A stretch of 64,000 bases of DNA from Iris pallida. Taxonomy: Eukaryota > Streptophyta > Magnoliopsida > Asparagales > Iridaceae. The position numbers were made by a program, and so were the translations under genes. The notes under the pieces are model-generated. The model was given only the letters and a program-made list of their open reading frames with translations, did not search any database and was not told the origin of the DNA. Numbering within the stretch: position 1 is the first letter of the stretch; each line of letters starts with the position of its first letter. Below, in pieces: positions 11,791 to 22,484 of the stretch. The stretch covers positions 30,288,374 to 30,352,373 of the forward strand of contig JANAVB010015600.1 in the NCBI GenBank assembly GCA_029216955.1, in the 5' to 3' direction.

Positions 11791-12941
11791 TCCTACCCAA
11801 CTTAAAAGAATTTCGTCCTCGAAATTAAGAATTAGTAGGGGAGTGAGAGGACATAAGGGGGTATCAATGGGGATTCAACGATGACAATGTTTTCATAAAA
11901 TCATATCGTAAGAAATCGCAATCTAGATCGTAGAAAAATAATACGGTATGGTCACGGGTAATGAATGAGGGTCACGATTAAGAGAACAAAATAGATTCGC
12001 TTTAATTAAGCGATTAGAGGGTCTTGATAGGGCCGAGTAGTTTGGGATAAAGATATAGCAACATCGAGTGGGAGTGGTCATAGCCGATGGGAAGGTTAGA
12101 GGAAGTTCTAGTATGACGCTTTCGTCCTCCTAAAATAGGTGAGGGCGAAGCAATATAGAGTTCGAAGGAGGCGTTATTGAATACGAATACGTGATTCAAA
12201 GACGACCGAATATTTTTCAAAGAATCGTCAAGGCAGTCGTGGATGGAATTCTAAGGGAAAAGTTCAACTACATCCCATCCACGTAGATTGATATATGAAA
12301 AAGGTGAACCAAAGTGCACTCGGTTGATCAGACCATCATGCACCGGTTCTGATTAGACAATATGTTAGTGAGCGGCCGCTCAATATCATATGCCTTGATC
12401 AAGCTAGATAAAGAATTAGCTTACAAATACTAGGCTATATTAGCATCATTAATTAGTCTAGATAGTAGAACATAGACACGATGGTAGATGAAATAAAAAC
12501 AAATATGAATAGTCTAAGAGTCATAAGAATCTAAGTTTTGTTTATTTCTATACCATTATTCTATGGTTTTATTGACCAAGGCTTGGTTGACCAAATGGGT
12601 TAACTTCCTCTAGTCTCTATGGTCTAGATAATCATATTATCCTTAATGGTCAAGGGTGTGTCAAGTCGTGGGGTATTCTACCCAACTTAAAGAATTAAGC
12701 TAAGTGTGTTTGGGACATCTAACTAGTAGGGTCAATCTCTAGCAAGCACGAAGGAAAGACAATGATAGAAGGAATCAAGCAAGATGCAGTCGATGAGTCG
12801 AACGATAGTTCAAATATGGAATCGAGGAAAGGGTCAAGTATGTGGATGAGATCCTGGACTTCTAATCCTATCCGCAGGCTTGCTTGTACGGTAAAGTAAC
12901 CAAACAATTTATCTAGACCTGCATGGGCCACCACAAAAACA
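11791..12941 (-). mobile_element. Element C interior, non-coding
   Basis: The 1151-bp interior has no gag or pol. At 11791 the minus strand shows a purine tract (AAGTTGGGTAGGA) preceded by a TTTCGAGGACGAAATT motif. A second copy of the purine-tract motif lies inside at 12675-12695. The stretch 12250-12940 is similar, reversed, to 51560-52270 of element E. Confidence 0.75.
12916..12933 (-). promoter_or_regulatory. Primer-binding site of element C, tRNA-Ile(AAU)
   Basis: GACCTGCATGGGCCACCA matches all 18 bases of the plant tRNA-Ile(AAU) 3' end plus CCA, as recalled. The gap to the LTR is 8 nt. Confidence 0.85.
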
Positions 12942-12977
12942 TATAACGCCCCAGTCCCAAAATACGTAGGACTAGTA
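12942..12977 (-). mobile_element. Element C right LTR, first piece
   Basis: It starts TATAACGCCCCAG, a mutated TG end, and is cut by copia B at TAGTA (12973-12977). The LTR resumes at 33055. Confidence 0.75.
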
Positions 12978-13255
12978 TGTTGGCATATTTTATTTTGATT
13001 ATTAACAGCATCTTTGTAGTTTAGTCTTCTGTTCTTCAGATTCAAATATTATCAGAAGATCTACTACTGGAGTTCTTCCGTTCAAGCGCAATCATCCTTT
13101 ACATTGAAAACTGAAGTAGTTACCGACGTTCCCTGCATAAGACGGCGTCTTTCTGCTTAGAGTCTCTGTGTCTGTACAAGTCTAGGTATATTTGTAAACA
13201 CCCAAGGACGGATGACAAGTAAAAAGAACAAGTCAAAAATCAAATACCTACAGAG

Positions 13256-13610
13256 CGGCATACCGGCGGCATGCTCCGGCATACCGGCGGTATACCATTT
13301 TTAGAGCTTAGAAAGTTGCTGTGACGAATTGTCGGCATACCGGCGGCATGCTCCGGCATACCGGCGGTATACCAATTTTTATGTCCAGAAAGTTGCTGTG
13401 ACAAATTTTCGACATACCGGCGGCATGCTCCGGCATACCGACGGTATACCGCTTTTAGCGACCTAAAAGTTGCTGTGACAAATTGTCGGCATACCGACAG
13501 CATGCTCCGGCATACCGGCGGTATACCATTTTTAGCAACCCAAAACTTGCTATGACAAATTATCGGCATACCGACGGCATGCTCCGGCATACCGACGGTA
13601 TACCGAGTTT
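13256..13610. repeat. 77-bp tandem array of palindromes in copia LTR
   Basis: Units start at 13256, 13333, 13410, 13487 and 13564, exactly 77 bp apart. Each opens with two near-palindromes of the type GGCATACCGGCGGYATRCC, followed by a spacer with AAGTTGCTGTGAC. The array lies upstream of the TATA box, where an enhancer is expected. The other LTR has the same array at 32030-32385. Confidence 0.9.
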
Positions 13611-13790
13611 CAAATATTAGGTTTTTGAATTGCCCTGACTAGCATTAATGGCAGCATTTATTGCTCTCAAACGGTCATTAATATGACCGTTACTATTTAA
13701 CCGGTATACCGACGGTATGCCGCTGCATACCGACGGCATGCCGGTCTGTCTGTATTCAGAGCATTAAATGCCACCAACTCTTGGTTCTCC

Positions 13791-13799
13791 TATAAAAGA
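13791..13799 (+). promoter_or_regulatory. TATA box of copia B 5' LTR
   Basis: TATAAAAGA follows the palindromic array and precedes a CT-rich leader, the usual layout of a copia LTR promoter. The 3' LTR repeats it near 32563. Confidence 0.75.
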
Positions 13800-14284
13800 A
13801 AGCTCTCTCTCTCTCTCTCTTGAGCTTTCTCACCAACTCTTACCATAAATTTTCCAACAACCAAGAGCTCCACCATTAATACTCTTTCAAGCTTTTCATT
13901 GTCATCCTCTCCCAAAGTGCTAGAGTATTAAAGAGTTGTACATTTCGATCTTCACGTGTTAGAAGATCAACAAATTCTCTTCTTTTTTGTTTGAAGTTGG
14001 CGAGCCTTCGTAAGAAAACTCGTGTGTAGAAGTTGGCGAGTCTTCGGATCCAAACTCGTGTTGAAGTTGGCGAGTTCTTCGGATCCAAACTCGTGTGTAC
14101 TATTTGGTTAAATAGTGGATTAAAACCGAAGAGAGTTCCGGGACTGGATTGCCTCCAAAGAGGATACTAGGATACATCCTTGCGTTTGATCTTTCTACTC
14201 TTTACTTTCAATTGTCTTTATTGCTTTAATTGTTGTAGTTAATTTTTAATTTCCCTATTCACCCCCCCTCTAGGGTTCTACAAT

Positions 14285-14296
14285 TGGTATCAGAGC
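14285..14296 (+). promoter_or_regulatory. Primer-binding site of copia B, initiator tRNA-Met
   Basis: TGGTATCAGAGC lies two bases after the LTR end. This is the standard primer site of plant copia elements. Confidence 0.95.
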
Positions 14297-14336
14297 TTTG
14301 TTCTCTTGATTTGGATTTACACCCTTTGAGTGATCC

Positions 14337-16235
14337 ATGGCCTCTAACCCTAGTATCAACACCTTCCATAATGAAGGACACTCCACAAATAGGCCTCCTC
14401 TATTTGATGGAACCAACTATAACTACTGGAAGATTAGGATGAGCATTTATCTAAAGTACATAGATTTTGACTTATAGGATTGCGTGATAAATGGTCTTCC
14501 TACTCCTTCCAGAGCTATTGAGGATATTGCTTCTGACACCCTTCGGGACACACTTACTGAAAACACCAAGAAGCTTGTTAGTCGAGATGCCAAGGCAATG
14601 AATGCTCTTTACTGTGCTCTCGACAGTAGTAAATTCAACCGAATCTCTACTTGCAAGACTTCCAATGAGATTTGGAAGTTACTTGAAGTCACACACGAGA
14701 GAACTTCACAAGTGAAGGAATCCAAGATTAGTAGACTCACGCAAGAATATGAGTCCTTTAAAATGAAGCATGATGAATCTATTACTTGCATGTTTACTCG
14801 TTTTGGTGACATTATTAACCCTCTCTCTTCTCTTAGAAAGGAATATCCTGCTCATGAAAAGATAAGAAAAATTCTTAGAGGATTGACGAAAGCTTGGAGT
14901 CCTAAAGCTACCGCAATCATTGAGGGGAACGATCTAACAGTCATGAATCTTGAGACCCTCATGGGTAAGCTAATGACTCACGAGCTCGATATGAAGGATC
15001 AAGAGGAATCCTCCATACAAGAGAAGGAGAAGGAGAAGACCAAAGAGAAGGAGAAGACTCTTGCTCTCAAAGCAACAAGGTCCTACTCCAAGGAAAGCTC
15101 CAACGACAATGAGTCGGACGACGATAAAGAAATAGCTCTCACAGCTAAGCACTTCCGAAAGTTCCTAAAATTCAACAAGGCCAACCACTCTAGACGGGAC
15201 AATGAAGAAGATCCGGCGTGCTATCAATACAGAAGACCAGGACACATCAAGAGGGATTGTTCGATGATAAGAAAAGACTCAAGCAAGTACGAGAAGCCTA
15301 GCAAGGGAAGCTCATCCTCCAGAAAGTTCGCCAACACAAGCATTTGGTGTAAAAGTGACGCGAACGACTCCGACGACGACAAGGAGTGTAAACACAATGC
15401 CAACGTCTGTCTCATGGCAACCGATGAGGTACTTGATGATCTTTTCTTAAACACTCTTACCTATGATGATTTGGAGAAAGCCATTCTTGAATTACATGAA
15501 GAACACAAAGGTGTTCAGAATAAATACAAGAAATCCCTTAAAGAGGTTGAGGCTCTTCAACTTGAAGTAGAGAGGCTCTCAAGCATCATTATTGATGTGA
15601 AGGAAAAATCTCCTATTTCTGACACGGATGAAATAGAGTCTTTGCGACTCAAGTTTCAAGAATCTCTTGACACCATCAAGAAAAGGGATGATGAGATTCT
15701 ATCCATGAGAAGTTCTTATGAATTTGCTATACGTAAATGTTAAGATGCTAATAAAAGAGAATATGACACTTCTATTAAGTATAATGATCTTCTTACACGG
15801 AGTAAGAATTTAGGTAATAAGAATACCACTCACATGTATGCTCCAAGACACCCCCACACTCATCACAATGCTAGGCATAACCCTTACATGAACACTACAC
15901 ACAACTCCTTTTCTAACACAAGAAAATGACCTTTTGTTAAGAAGAACACCTCACATCATGCATTTTACTATCATCATAACACTCATGGTAGAACTTCTCA
16001 CACTAGAAACTCACATATGCACAATACTCACACTTCTTCTTCTAAATCTTCTTTGATGTACAATTATTGTGGTTTGCTCGGACATACTTCTAATTTTTGT
16101 TATACAAGAAAACAAGTTGACATGAAAGTTCTTAAATGGGTTCCCAGAACTAATAATCAAGGACCCAAACAATCATGGGTACCAAATCGTTCATCTTCAA
16201 CTTATATTGTAGGTGACGAATCATTCTCATGCTAG
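14337..16235 (+). pseudogene. Copia B gag (degenerate)
   Basis: Gag packages the element RNA. The first ATG (14337) begins a copia gag frame (LFDGTNYNYWKIRM) that meets a TAG at 14475-14477 where Trp is usual. The long open part (14484-15743) holds the UBN2-type gag domain, a Lys/Glu-rich stretch and a zinc knuckle reading CYQYRRPGHIKRDC, in which the second Cys is Tyr. Coiled-coil-like sequence follows. Further stops are at 15741-15743 and 15927-15929. A second knuckle-like motif, YCGLLGHTSNFC, is at 16017-16235. The frame changes between gag and protease near 16235. Confidence 0.88.
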
Positions 16236-16245
16236 AAGCAAGTAG

Positions 16246-18589
16246 ATTCTCGATAGCGGTTGTTCACGGTACATAACCGGTGATGCTTCACTTTTTACAA
16301 CGCTATCGATGAAGATGAAAGGACACATCTCCTTCGATAACAATCTTAAAGGTTATATTATTGGAAATGGTAATATCGGTTCTCCTCCTTATCCTTGTAT
16401 TAATAATGTATGTCTTGTTACTAATCTCAAGCATAACCTCCTTAGTATTAGACATCTTACCGATAATGGCTATGATATCAAGTTTGTTAAACTCAAATGC
16501 TACATTACCGATAGTTCTAATGGAACTATTGTTTATGAAGGCATTAGAGAAAATAACATTTATGTTCTTTATCTTATTGAAGGTACTAACAATGACAGAT
16601 GCCTAGTTGCAAAGAACGATGAGAGTTGGCTTTGGCACATGAGGTTTGGACACGCCAACATGGATACCATCTCTCGCCTCGCCTCCAAGAAGCTTGTACG
16701 AGGACTCCCAAGTATCCCATTCAAAAAGGATATGGTATGTGAAGAATGCGAGAAAAGTAAGTTGACCAAGTCATCCTTCAAATCAATCAACTCTGTGAGT
16801 ACTTCTAGACCCCTTCAACTTATCCATATGGATCTTTTTGGGCCTAGTAGAGTTGCTAGCCTCAGAGGCAAGCTTTATACTTTTGTTTTAGTTGATGATT
16901 TTTCTAGATTTACTTGGGTTATTTTTCTTGCTTGTAAAAGTGATACTTTTTGTGAATTTGTTGCCTTTTGTAAACGTGTTCAAAATGAAAAAGGTTTTTC
17001 TATTAACAAAATTAGAAGTGATCATGGAAGGAAATTTGATAATACCGATTTCAGAAGATTTTGTGAAAAGAATGGTTTTGGACATGATTTTGCTTGTCCA
17101 CGAACTCCTTAACAAAATGGTATTGTGGAGAGAAAGAATAGAACCCTTGGCGATATGGCCCGGGTTATGTTAAACCAATATAAGCTCCTCCAATATTTTT
17201 GGGCGGAAGCCGTTAATACGGCATGTCATGTTATTAATAGGGTCTTGATTAGACCTATTTCTAAGAAGACTCCTTATGAGCTTTGGTTTGACAAAATTCC
17301 CTCTATTGAATATTTCAAAGTTTTTGGTTGCAATTGTTTTATTTTGAATACCAAGGATAACCTAGGCAAGTTTAAAGAAAAAACCTATGAAGGAATATTC
17401 CTTGGATACTCTACTCATAGTAAAGGTTTTCGTGTTTTTAACAAAAGAAGTCTTGTTGTCGAAGAGTCAATCAATGTCTCTTTTAATGAACTCAACTCTT
17501 CTACATTCTCCTCTTCCGAGGATATTGATGACATCTTGTTTGGGTTGGAGAACTCCTCTATTGAGGATCGTCCTTCTTCATCTAACAATGAAGTTGTGAC
17601 CCTATCAAAAGAGTCTCCTCCTCTCGAGCCTCCTCAAAAGGATCTCCCAAAAGAATGGAAATTTGTCACCAATCATCCTAAGGAGCTTATCATTGGGGAT
17701 CCTTCCTCCAGTGTTAGCACAAGATCCGCCACTCGTGATCTTTGTACAAATGTGGCTTTTATCTCTCAAATAGAGCCTAAAAATGTTAATGATGCTTTCC
17801 TTGATGAGTTTTGGATGATAGCTATGCAAGAGGAGCTTAATCAATTTGAGCGAAGCAAGATTTGGGAACTTGTCCCAAAACCTAGCAATCATCCCATTAT
17901 TGGAACAAAATGGGTGTTTCGTAACAAACTTAAAGAAGATGGGTTAGTGACTCGTAACAAAGCCCGATTGGTTGCTCAAGGCTATAACTAAGAGGAAGGC
18001 ATTGACTACGACGAAACCTATGCTCCGGTTGCACGTCTTGAATACATTCGTATACTTTGTGCTTTTGCTTGTTTTAATGACTTTAAACTATTTCAAATGG
18101 ATGTTAAGAGTGCTTTTCTAAATGGTATTATTAAAAAGGAAGTTTATGTTAAACAACCTCATGGCTTTGAAGATTTTTAATTTTCTAATCACGTATTCAA
18201 ACTCCATAAAGCCCTTTATGGCCTCAAACAAGCTTCCCGTGCTTGGTATGAGCGTCTTAGCTCTTTTCTTGTTTCTCACAATTTTTCAAAGGGGAAAGTT
18301 GACACAACACTTTTTATTAAATCCCATGATGGGACTCTCTTGTTGGTTCAAATTTATGTCGATAATATTATTTTTGGTTCTACTAACAACACACTTTGTG
18401 TAGAATTTGCTAAAGTTATGCAGGAAGAGTTTGAAATGAGTATGATGGGTGAACTTTCCTTCTTCTTGGGGTTACAAATCAAACAAAGACCCAAAGGAAC
18501 CTTCATCAATCAAGCAAAATATAGAAAGGACCTCCTCAAGCGTTTCGACCTCGACTCATCCAAATCAATAAGGACTCCTATGGCCACAA
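16246..18589 (+). pseudogene. Copia B pol, first part: protease, integrase, start of reverse transcriptase
   Basis: Protease shows DSGCSRYITG at 16252. The gag-pre-integrase zinc finger (WHMRFGH and CEEC) is near 16630-16760. The integrase core has aspartates in HMDLFGP and RSDHGRKF and a glutamate in GIVERKNRT (16830-17150). Reverse transcriptase starts near 17890 with WVFRNK and FQMDVKSAFLNG. Its active site reads YVDNIIFGS (18352), with Asn where the family has the second catalytic Asp. Stops are at 16243-16245, 17110-17112, 17989-17991 and 18178-18180. Element B2 cuts the frame at 18589. Sequence resumes at 28926, after the duplicated CACAA. Confidence 0.92.
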
Positions 18590-19616
18590 TGTAGCACCCA
18601 ATTTCCCAAATGAGGGTAATTTTGAAATTTCGTGTTTATAATTATTTTAATAATGATATTTAATTCATGATATGATTTTTGGTGATTTTAAATTATTTTA
18701 AAATTATTTAAATCAATGACTTGTGGTTTTGACGTTTTGCTAGTGAAACCTTAGAGACTGTTGACCTAGAGCCTAACCATGTGATTATGATATTTTAATG
18801 TCATTTTTGGCCTAAGGATATTTTTGCATTTGACCCCTTTGAATTATTTTAATATTATTTTATTATTTATGATATTGTTTTGGGGTTATTTGAGTCGGGT
18901 TCGAATTTCAACTCAATCCGACTTGAAACGGGGATCCGGGGGTAGTTTGACTCTAGTGGGACCCACACACTAGTTAGGCATGGCCCACATGATATTAATT
19001 TTAGTCCACATGATAGAAATATTTTAGTTAGAGGTTAGACTAATTATTATGGATAAGGTTAGTGTGATTAGAGACTTTAGAATGACTAATTTAGCCCCAA
19101 CCAATTAGCCCTTTCCTAATACTCATAGAATAGGTTAGTGGGGGCATTTTGGACCTTACCATAATAGGACAAATAGCCTCATATGGCCAGCCACTTTGGG
19201 AGAGGATAGGCTCAAGTTCATTTCATTATTCTCATCCACACTCTCTCTCTTGTTCTTTCCCAAATTCCTAGAGAGCAATCCCTAGCAATTTCTCCACCAA
19301 ATCCTTCTATTTCGCCACCAAATCATCTTCTTTCCTTCTCCATTCTAGCAAAGGAGGAAGCTACCCAAGTTTGGGAGGATTCGGAGCTCGTTCGTGTCCT
19401 CTTGGAATCTCTACGTGTCGGTGTCGCTCCGGGAAGGCTTTTCTTCGATTCGATCTACCGGGAAGTATAAATTCCTTCTCCTTTTCATTTCCTCATGCAT
19501 ATAGGTCTATTTTGAACCTATAGGAATGACCCCCACGGTTGTATCTCCATTTGTGTCCATTTTGTGTCCATTTGGAGGTCATAGGAGTGTCATTTGTGTT
19601 GTGGATGTGTTCATGT

Positions 19617-19619
<3 letters not shown>

Positions 19620-19699
<80 letters not shown>
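19620..19699. repeat. AT microsatellite in B2 5' LTR
   Basis: Pure (TA)n run of about 80 bp. The 3' LTR equivalent is 26071-26160 with one AAA interruption. Confidence 0.95.
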
Positions 19700-19702
<3 letters not shown>

Positions 19703-21799
19703 AATGAGAGTGTATCTATATTTATATATGTAATAAATGGTTCATGATGATTATATAATCAAGTTTGTGAGTGTGGTTCCTCATATTATTATTGCTATTA
19801 TTGTTGTGGATAATTAGGATATATATTGTGTATTCTTTTGGCTCAAACTATTTAAATCCGTCATAATTTTTATCCACGTTTTTAATTTCAGCCCTAACTT
19901 AGAAATGTCATAACTTCTAGCTCAAAGCTCGGTTTAATCTTCCGTTTTTTTAAAAGAAGCATATTGAAGTTAGATTTCCAAAAACATATATTAATAGGCC
20001 TAATTCTTTATGTAACTATCTGGAGAATTATTTGAGTGTCAGCTGTACGAAAGACAAACGCGTTCTCGGTGTTTTCGCGATTCCGGGAGTTTCCGAAAAC
20101 GAAAACGCGATCCGTTTGAAGTTTCGGAAAGCTAACACATAGATATATAACATAATTTAATCCTAGAATTTAATTCATGCTGATTTGGTAAAGTATTGAC
20201 TATTAGTAGGAGTTACTATTCGACATATACATTTTGTGCACCCTTGTGTGTAATATAATGTTCTATTTGATTTTAATCCATGTTAATATATATACATTAT
20301 GTAACTAAATAGAGAATGCAAGCATGAGTAAATGGTTAAATAAATGATGTATGAGGTGTAAGTATCCTATCTAATATAAGGATGTATAAGTATGGCTTGT
20401 AATGAATATGTAGGTTCCATAGTATGTAATGTATGGTGCATGTAGTAGTGCAAGAGAATAAATGAATGATGAATGAATGCAAGCATGAATGTAATGTAAT
20501 AATAGATGTAATGTATGCAATATACAAGTTAATGAGATGTAATATTCTATGTTAACACAAATCCTATATTACCTCATGTACCCCCTTACACTATGTTGAC
20601 ACTATCACACTTGACACAATATTTACTTACACTTTGACACTCCTTGATATGTATACACTATGTATGCCCATTTAACCCTCACTTGCCCCTTTGCCATGTT
20701 CACATACACACACATAGCCTCTTAAATAAGTATTTATGAATATAGTTAACTTAGCTATGTATGTATATTATATATATGTAGCATATTGTGTTGTAATATA
20801 TATAAGTTTATATAACCATTTGAAATGCCATAATTATAGACCTAATGTTGAATACCAATATATATATGTGTATATATGTGTAGACATATATAGCTTAAAG
20901 TAATAGATTACCTAGTGTATATCCAATGTGAATTCTTGCCTATTTGAGTATTGAATAATTGCATGCTATATAAAGTCGGGTGTATGTTGGCTTGTATAGC
21001 CTTGTATTGATGTGTGCTTGCTAGGATAGTCTTGGTTAGGCCTAGTAAGACTTGCTGGGTTAGGACATGACCTAGTTTGACCTAGTTTGACTAGTGCAGT
21101 TGACCAGAGTTGACCAAGGGTTGACTTTGGCCTAGTTGACCTAGATTCATGTAGAATGTATTGTAGTGCTTTATATTACCCTTCTGGACATGTTGTGACT
21201 TGTGCTGTTCTAATTAGGAGCCAGACACCTCTCCTCGGACAGTATCTTTACCTTGGACATTCAGATATCAGGCGAGTACATTCACTGATAGTTTTCATTG
21301 TCTTGATATCTGCTATATCCGATTCAGTTGTTATGTCTTACTTGATTCTCAGACACGATATTTCACGGACTAGTATATATCGGATCCTGTTATGAGATGT
21401 TGTTCTCGGATTATTTGGTATATTGGTACATGACTCGATTTGTTACTTGTACTTGTATAGACATGGACTTGGGAGTGGGCTGATCACCTGTTCTTAAACC
21501 TCGTGTCATGACGTGTTATGACCAGATCTTTTATACTATTCGGGGATGGGGAGTTATTAGTGGTTGTGTGATCAAAATACCCACTTGTTGTTTCACACTT
21601 GTACTCGACACTTGTTTATGGCTACTTGAACTTTCTATGGTAACCGGCCTTATCTTCATACTTATTGTTTCACACTTGTTATTTGTTCGTAGCCGGTCAG
21701 ATGGAAAGCTTGAACATGTTTCCCAAACCGATCACATGACGCACTAATAATTCAAGGCACCTTTTCATATTTATTTATCCTAGGAGGCTAAGTTCTATT

Positions 21800-21862
21800 C
21801 GGGAGAAGAGTTACAACCCCGGTCCTTGTTTGGTTTAAGGGTTATAACTCGGCTCCCGGATA
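21800..21862 (+). other. Two-part LTR hairpin of B2 (5' copy)
   Basis: Outer arms CGGGAG and CTCCCG enclose inner arms GAGTTACAACCC and GGGTTATAACTC. The loop carries GGTCCTTGTTTGGTTT. The 3' LTR copy (28262-28325) has a perfect 12-bp inner stem. The 5' copy differs by one base. Confidence 0.8.
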
Positions 21863-22466
21863 GTTCCTAAGCAATCCTACATACATATTGTTGTTCTATT
21901 CGGTACTCACACCTATTATACATTTCCTGCTAGTTTTACCTTGTACTTTATATATCTTTGTCTTGTATTTCATTATTACTGTCTCTTATAGTATTTGTCA
22001 ATTCATATGGAACTGCTGTTGGTGTTTGTACTTACTCATTTTCTTGACAGGATACGTTGACAAATTTTACAGATAGCTTGGAGATTTCCTGCTAGTCTAG
22101 AGGAGCCACATTAGAGGTTGTTTAGTTAGCTTTTCTCAGTTGTCTGGAGTTGTATTTACTTGTGGATTACTGTATTTGAGTTTGAGATGTATTCTGAGTT
22201 TGTACCTTAGACACTTAGACTTCTATCTGTTGTATCTCTTTTCGATTTCATGCTTTATCTATCTTCCTTTATGCTCTATCTTAGATGTGATTGAGTTTAC
22301 ATTCTGCTATGTCACCCCCATTCGGGGAGTATAAACTGTTTAGTCTTATACTGTTAGATGCATTGAGACCTAGGACAGCGTTCTACCGCCAACACTGCGG
22401 CGTAGGCTGGGCGTTGTTACATTCTCGTGCCCTAACTCTAGGGTGCGGGTCGTGACACATTTTTAG

Positions 22467-22484
22467 TGGTGGCCCATGCAGGTC
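22467..22484 (+). promoter_or_regulatory. Primer-binding site of B2, tRNA-Ile(AAU)
   Basis: TGGTGGCCCATGCAGGTC is complementary over 18 bases to the recalled plant tRNA-Ile(AAU) 3' end. It lies 9 nt after the LTR. Confidence 0.85.

Larger units (their letters stand above)
12978..14282 (+). repeat. Copia B 5' LTR
   Basis: This 1305-bp LTR runs from TGTTGGCA to TTCTACA and matches 31763-33054. It contains a five-unit 77-bp palindromic array (13256-13610), a further palindrome pair (13700-13742), a TATA box at 13791 and a CT microsatellite at 13803-13820. Confidence 0.93.
18590..22457 (+). repeat. Element B2 5' LTR
   Basis: This 3868-bp LTR runs from TGTAGCACCC to GTCGTGACA and matches 25041-28920. 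It contains an AT microsatellite (19620-19699), a strong hairpin at 21800-21862 and an acceptor-like TTTTCTTGACAG near 22050, about 400 nt before the LTR end. No gene is visible in it. Confidence 0.93.

Noticed and set aside
13240..13590. Minus-strand frame with MPEHAAGMP-type peptide repeats (also 32012-32362)
   Set aside because: It is the 77-bp LTR array read through. The period is not a multiple of 3, and the array sits upstream of the LTR promoter.
13256..13610. Regular repeats that could suggest a CRISPR array (also 35500-36377)
   Set aside because: Repeats and intervening sequence are both conserved, units lie inside LTRs and occur in both copies, and there are no cas genes. This is plant DNA.
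21156..22334. Hydrophobic small frames in the B2 LTRs (also 27620-28797)
   Set aside because: Present in both LTR copies only because the LTRs are nearly identical. T-rich sequence gives Leu/Tyr-rich peptides, with no domain.
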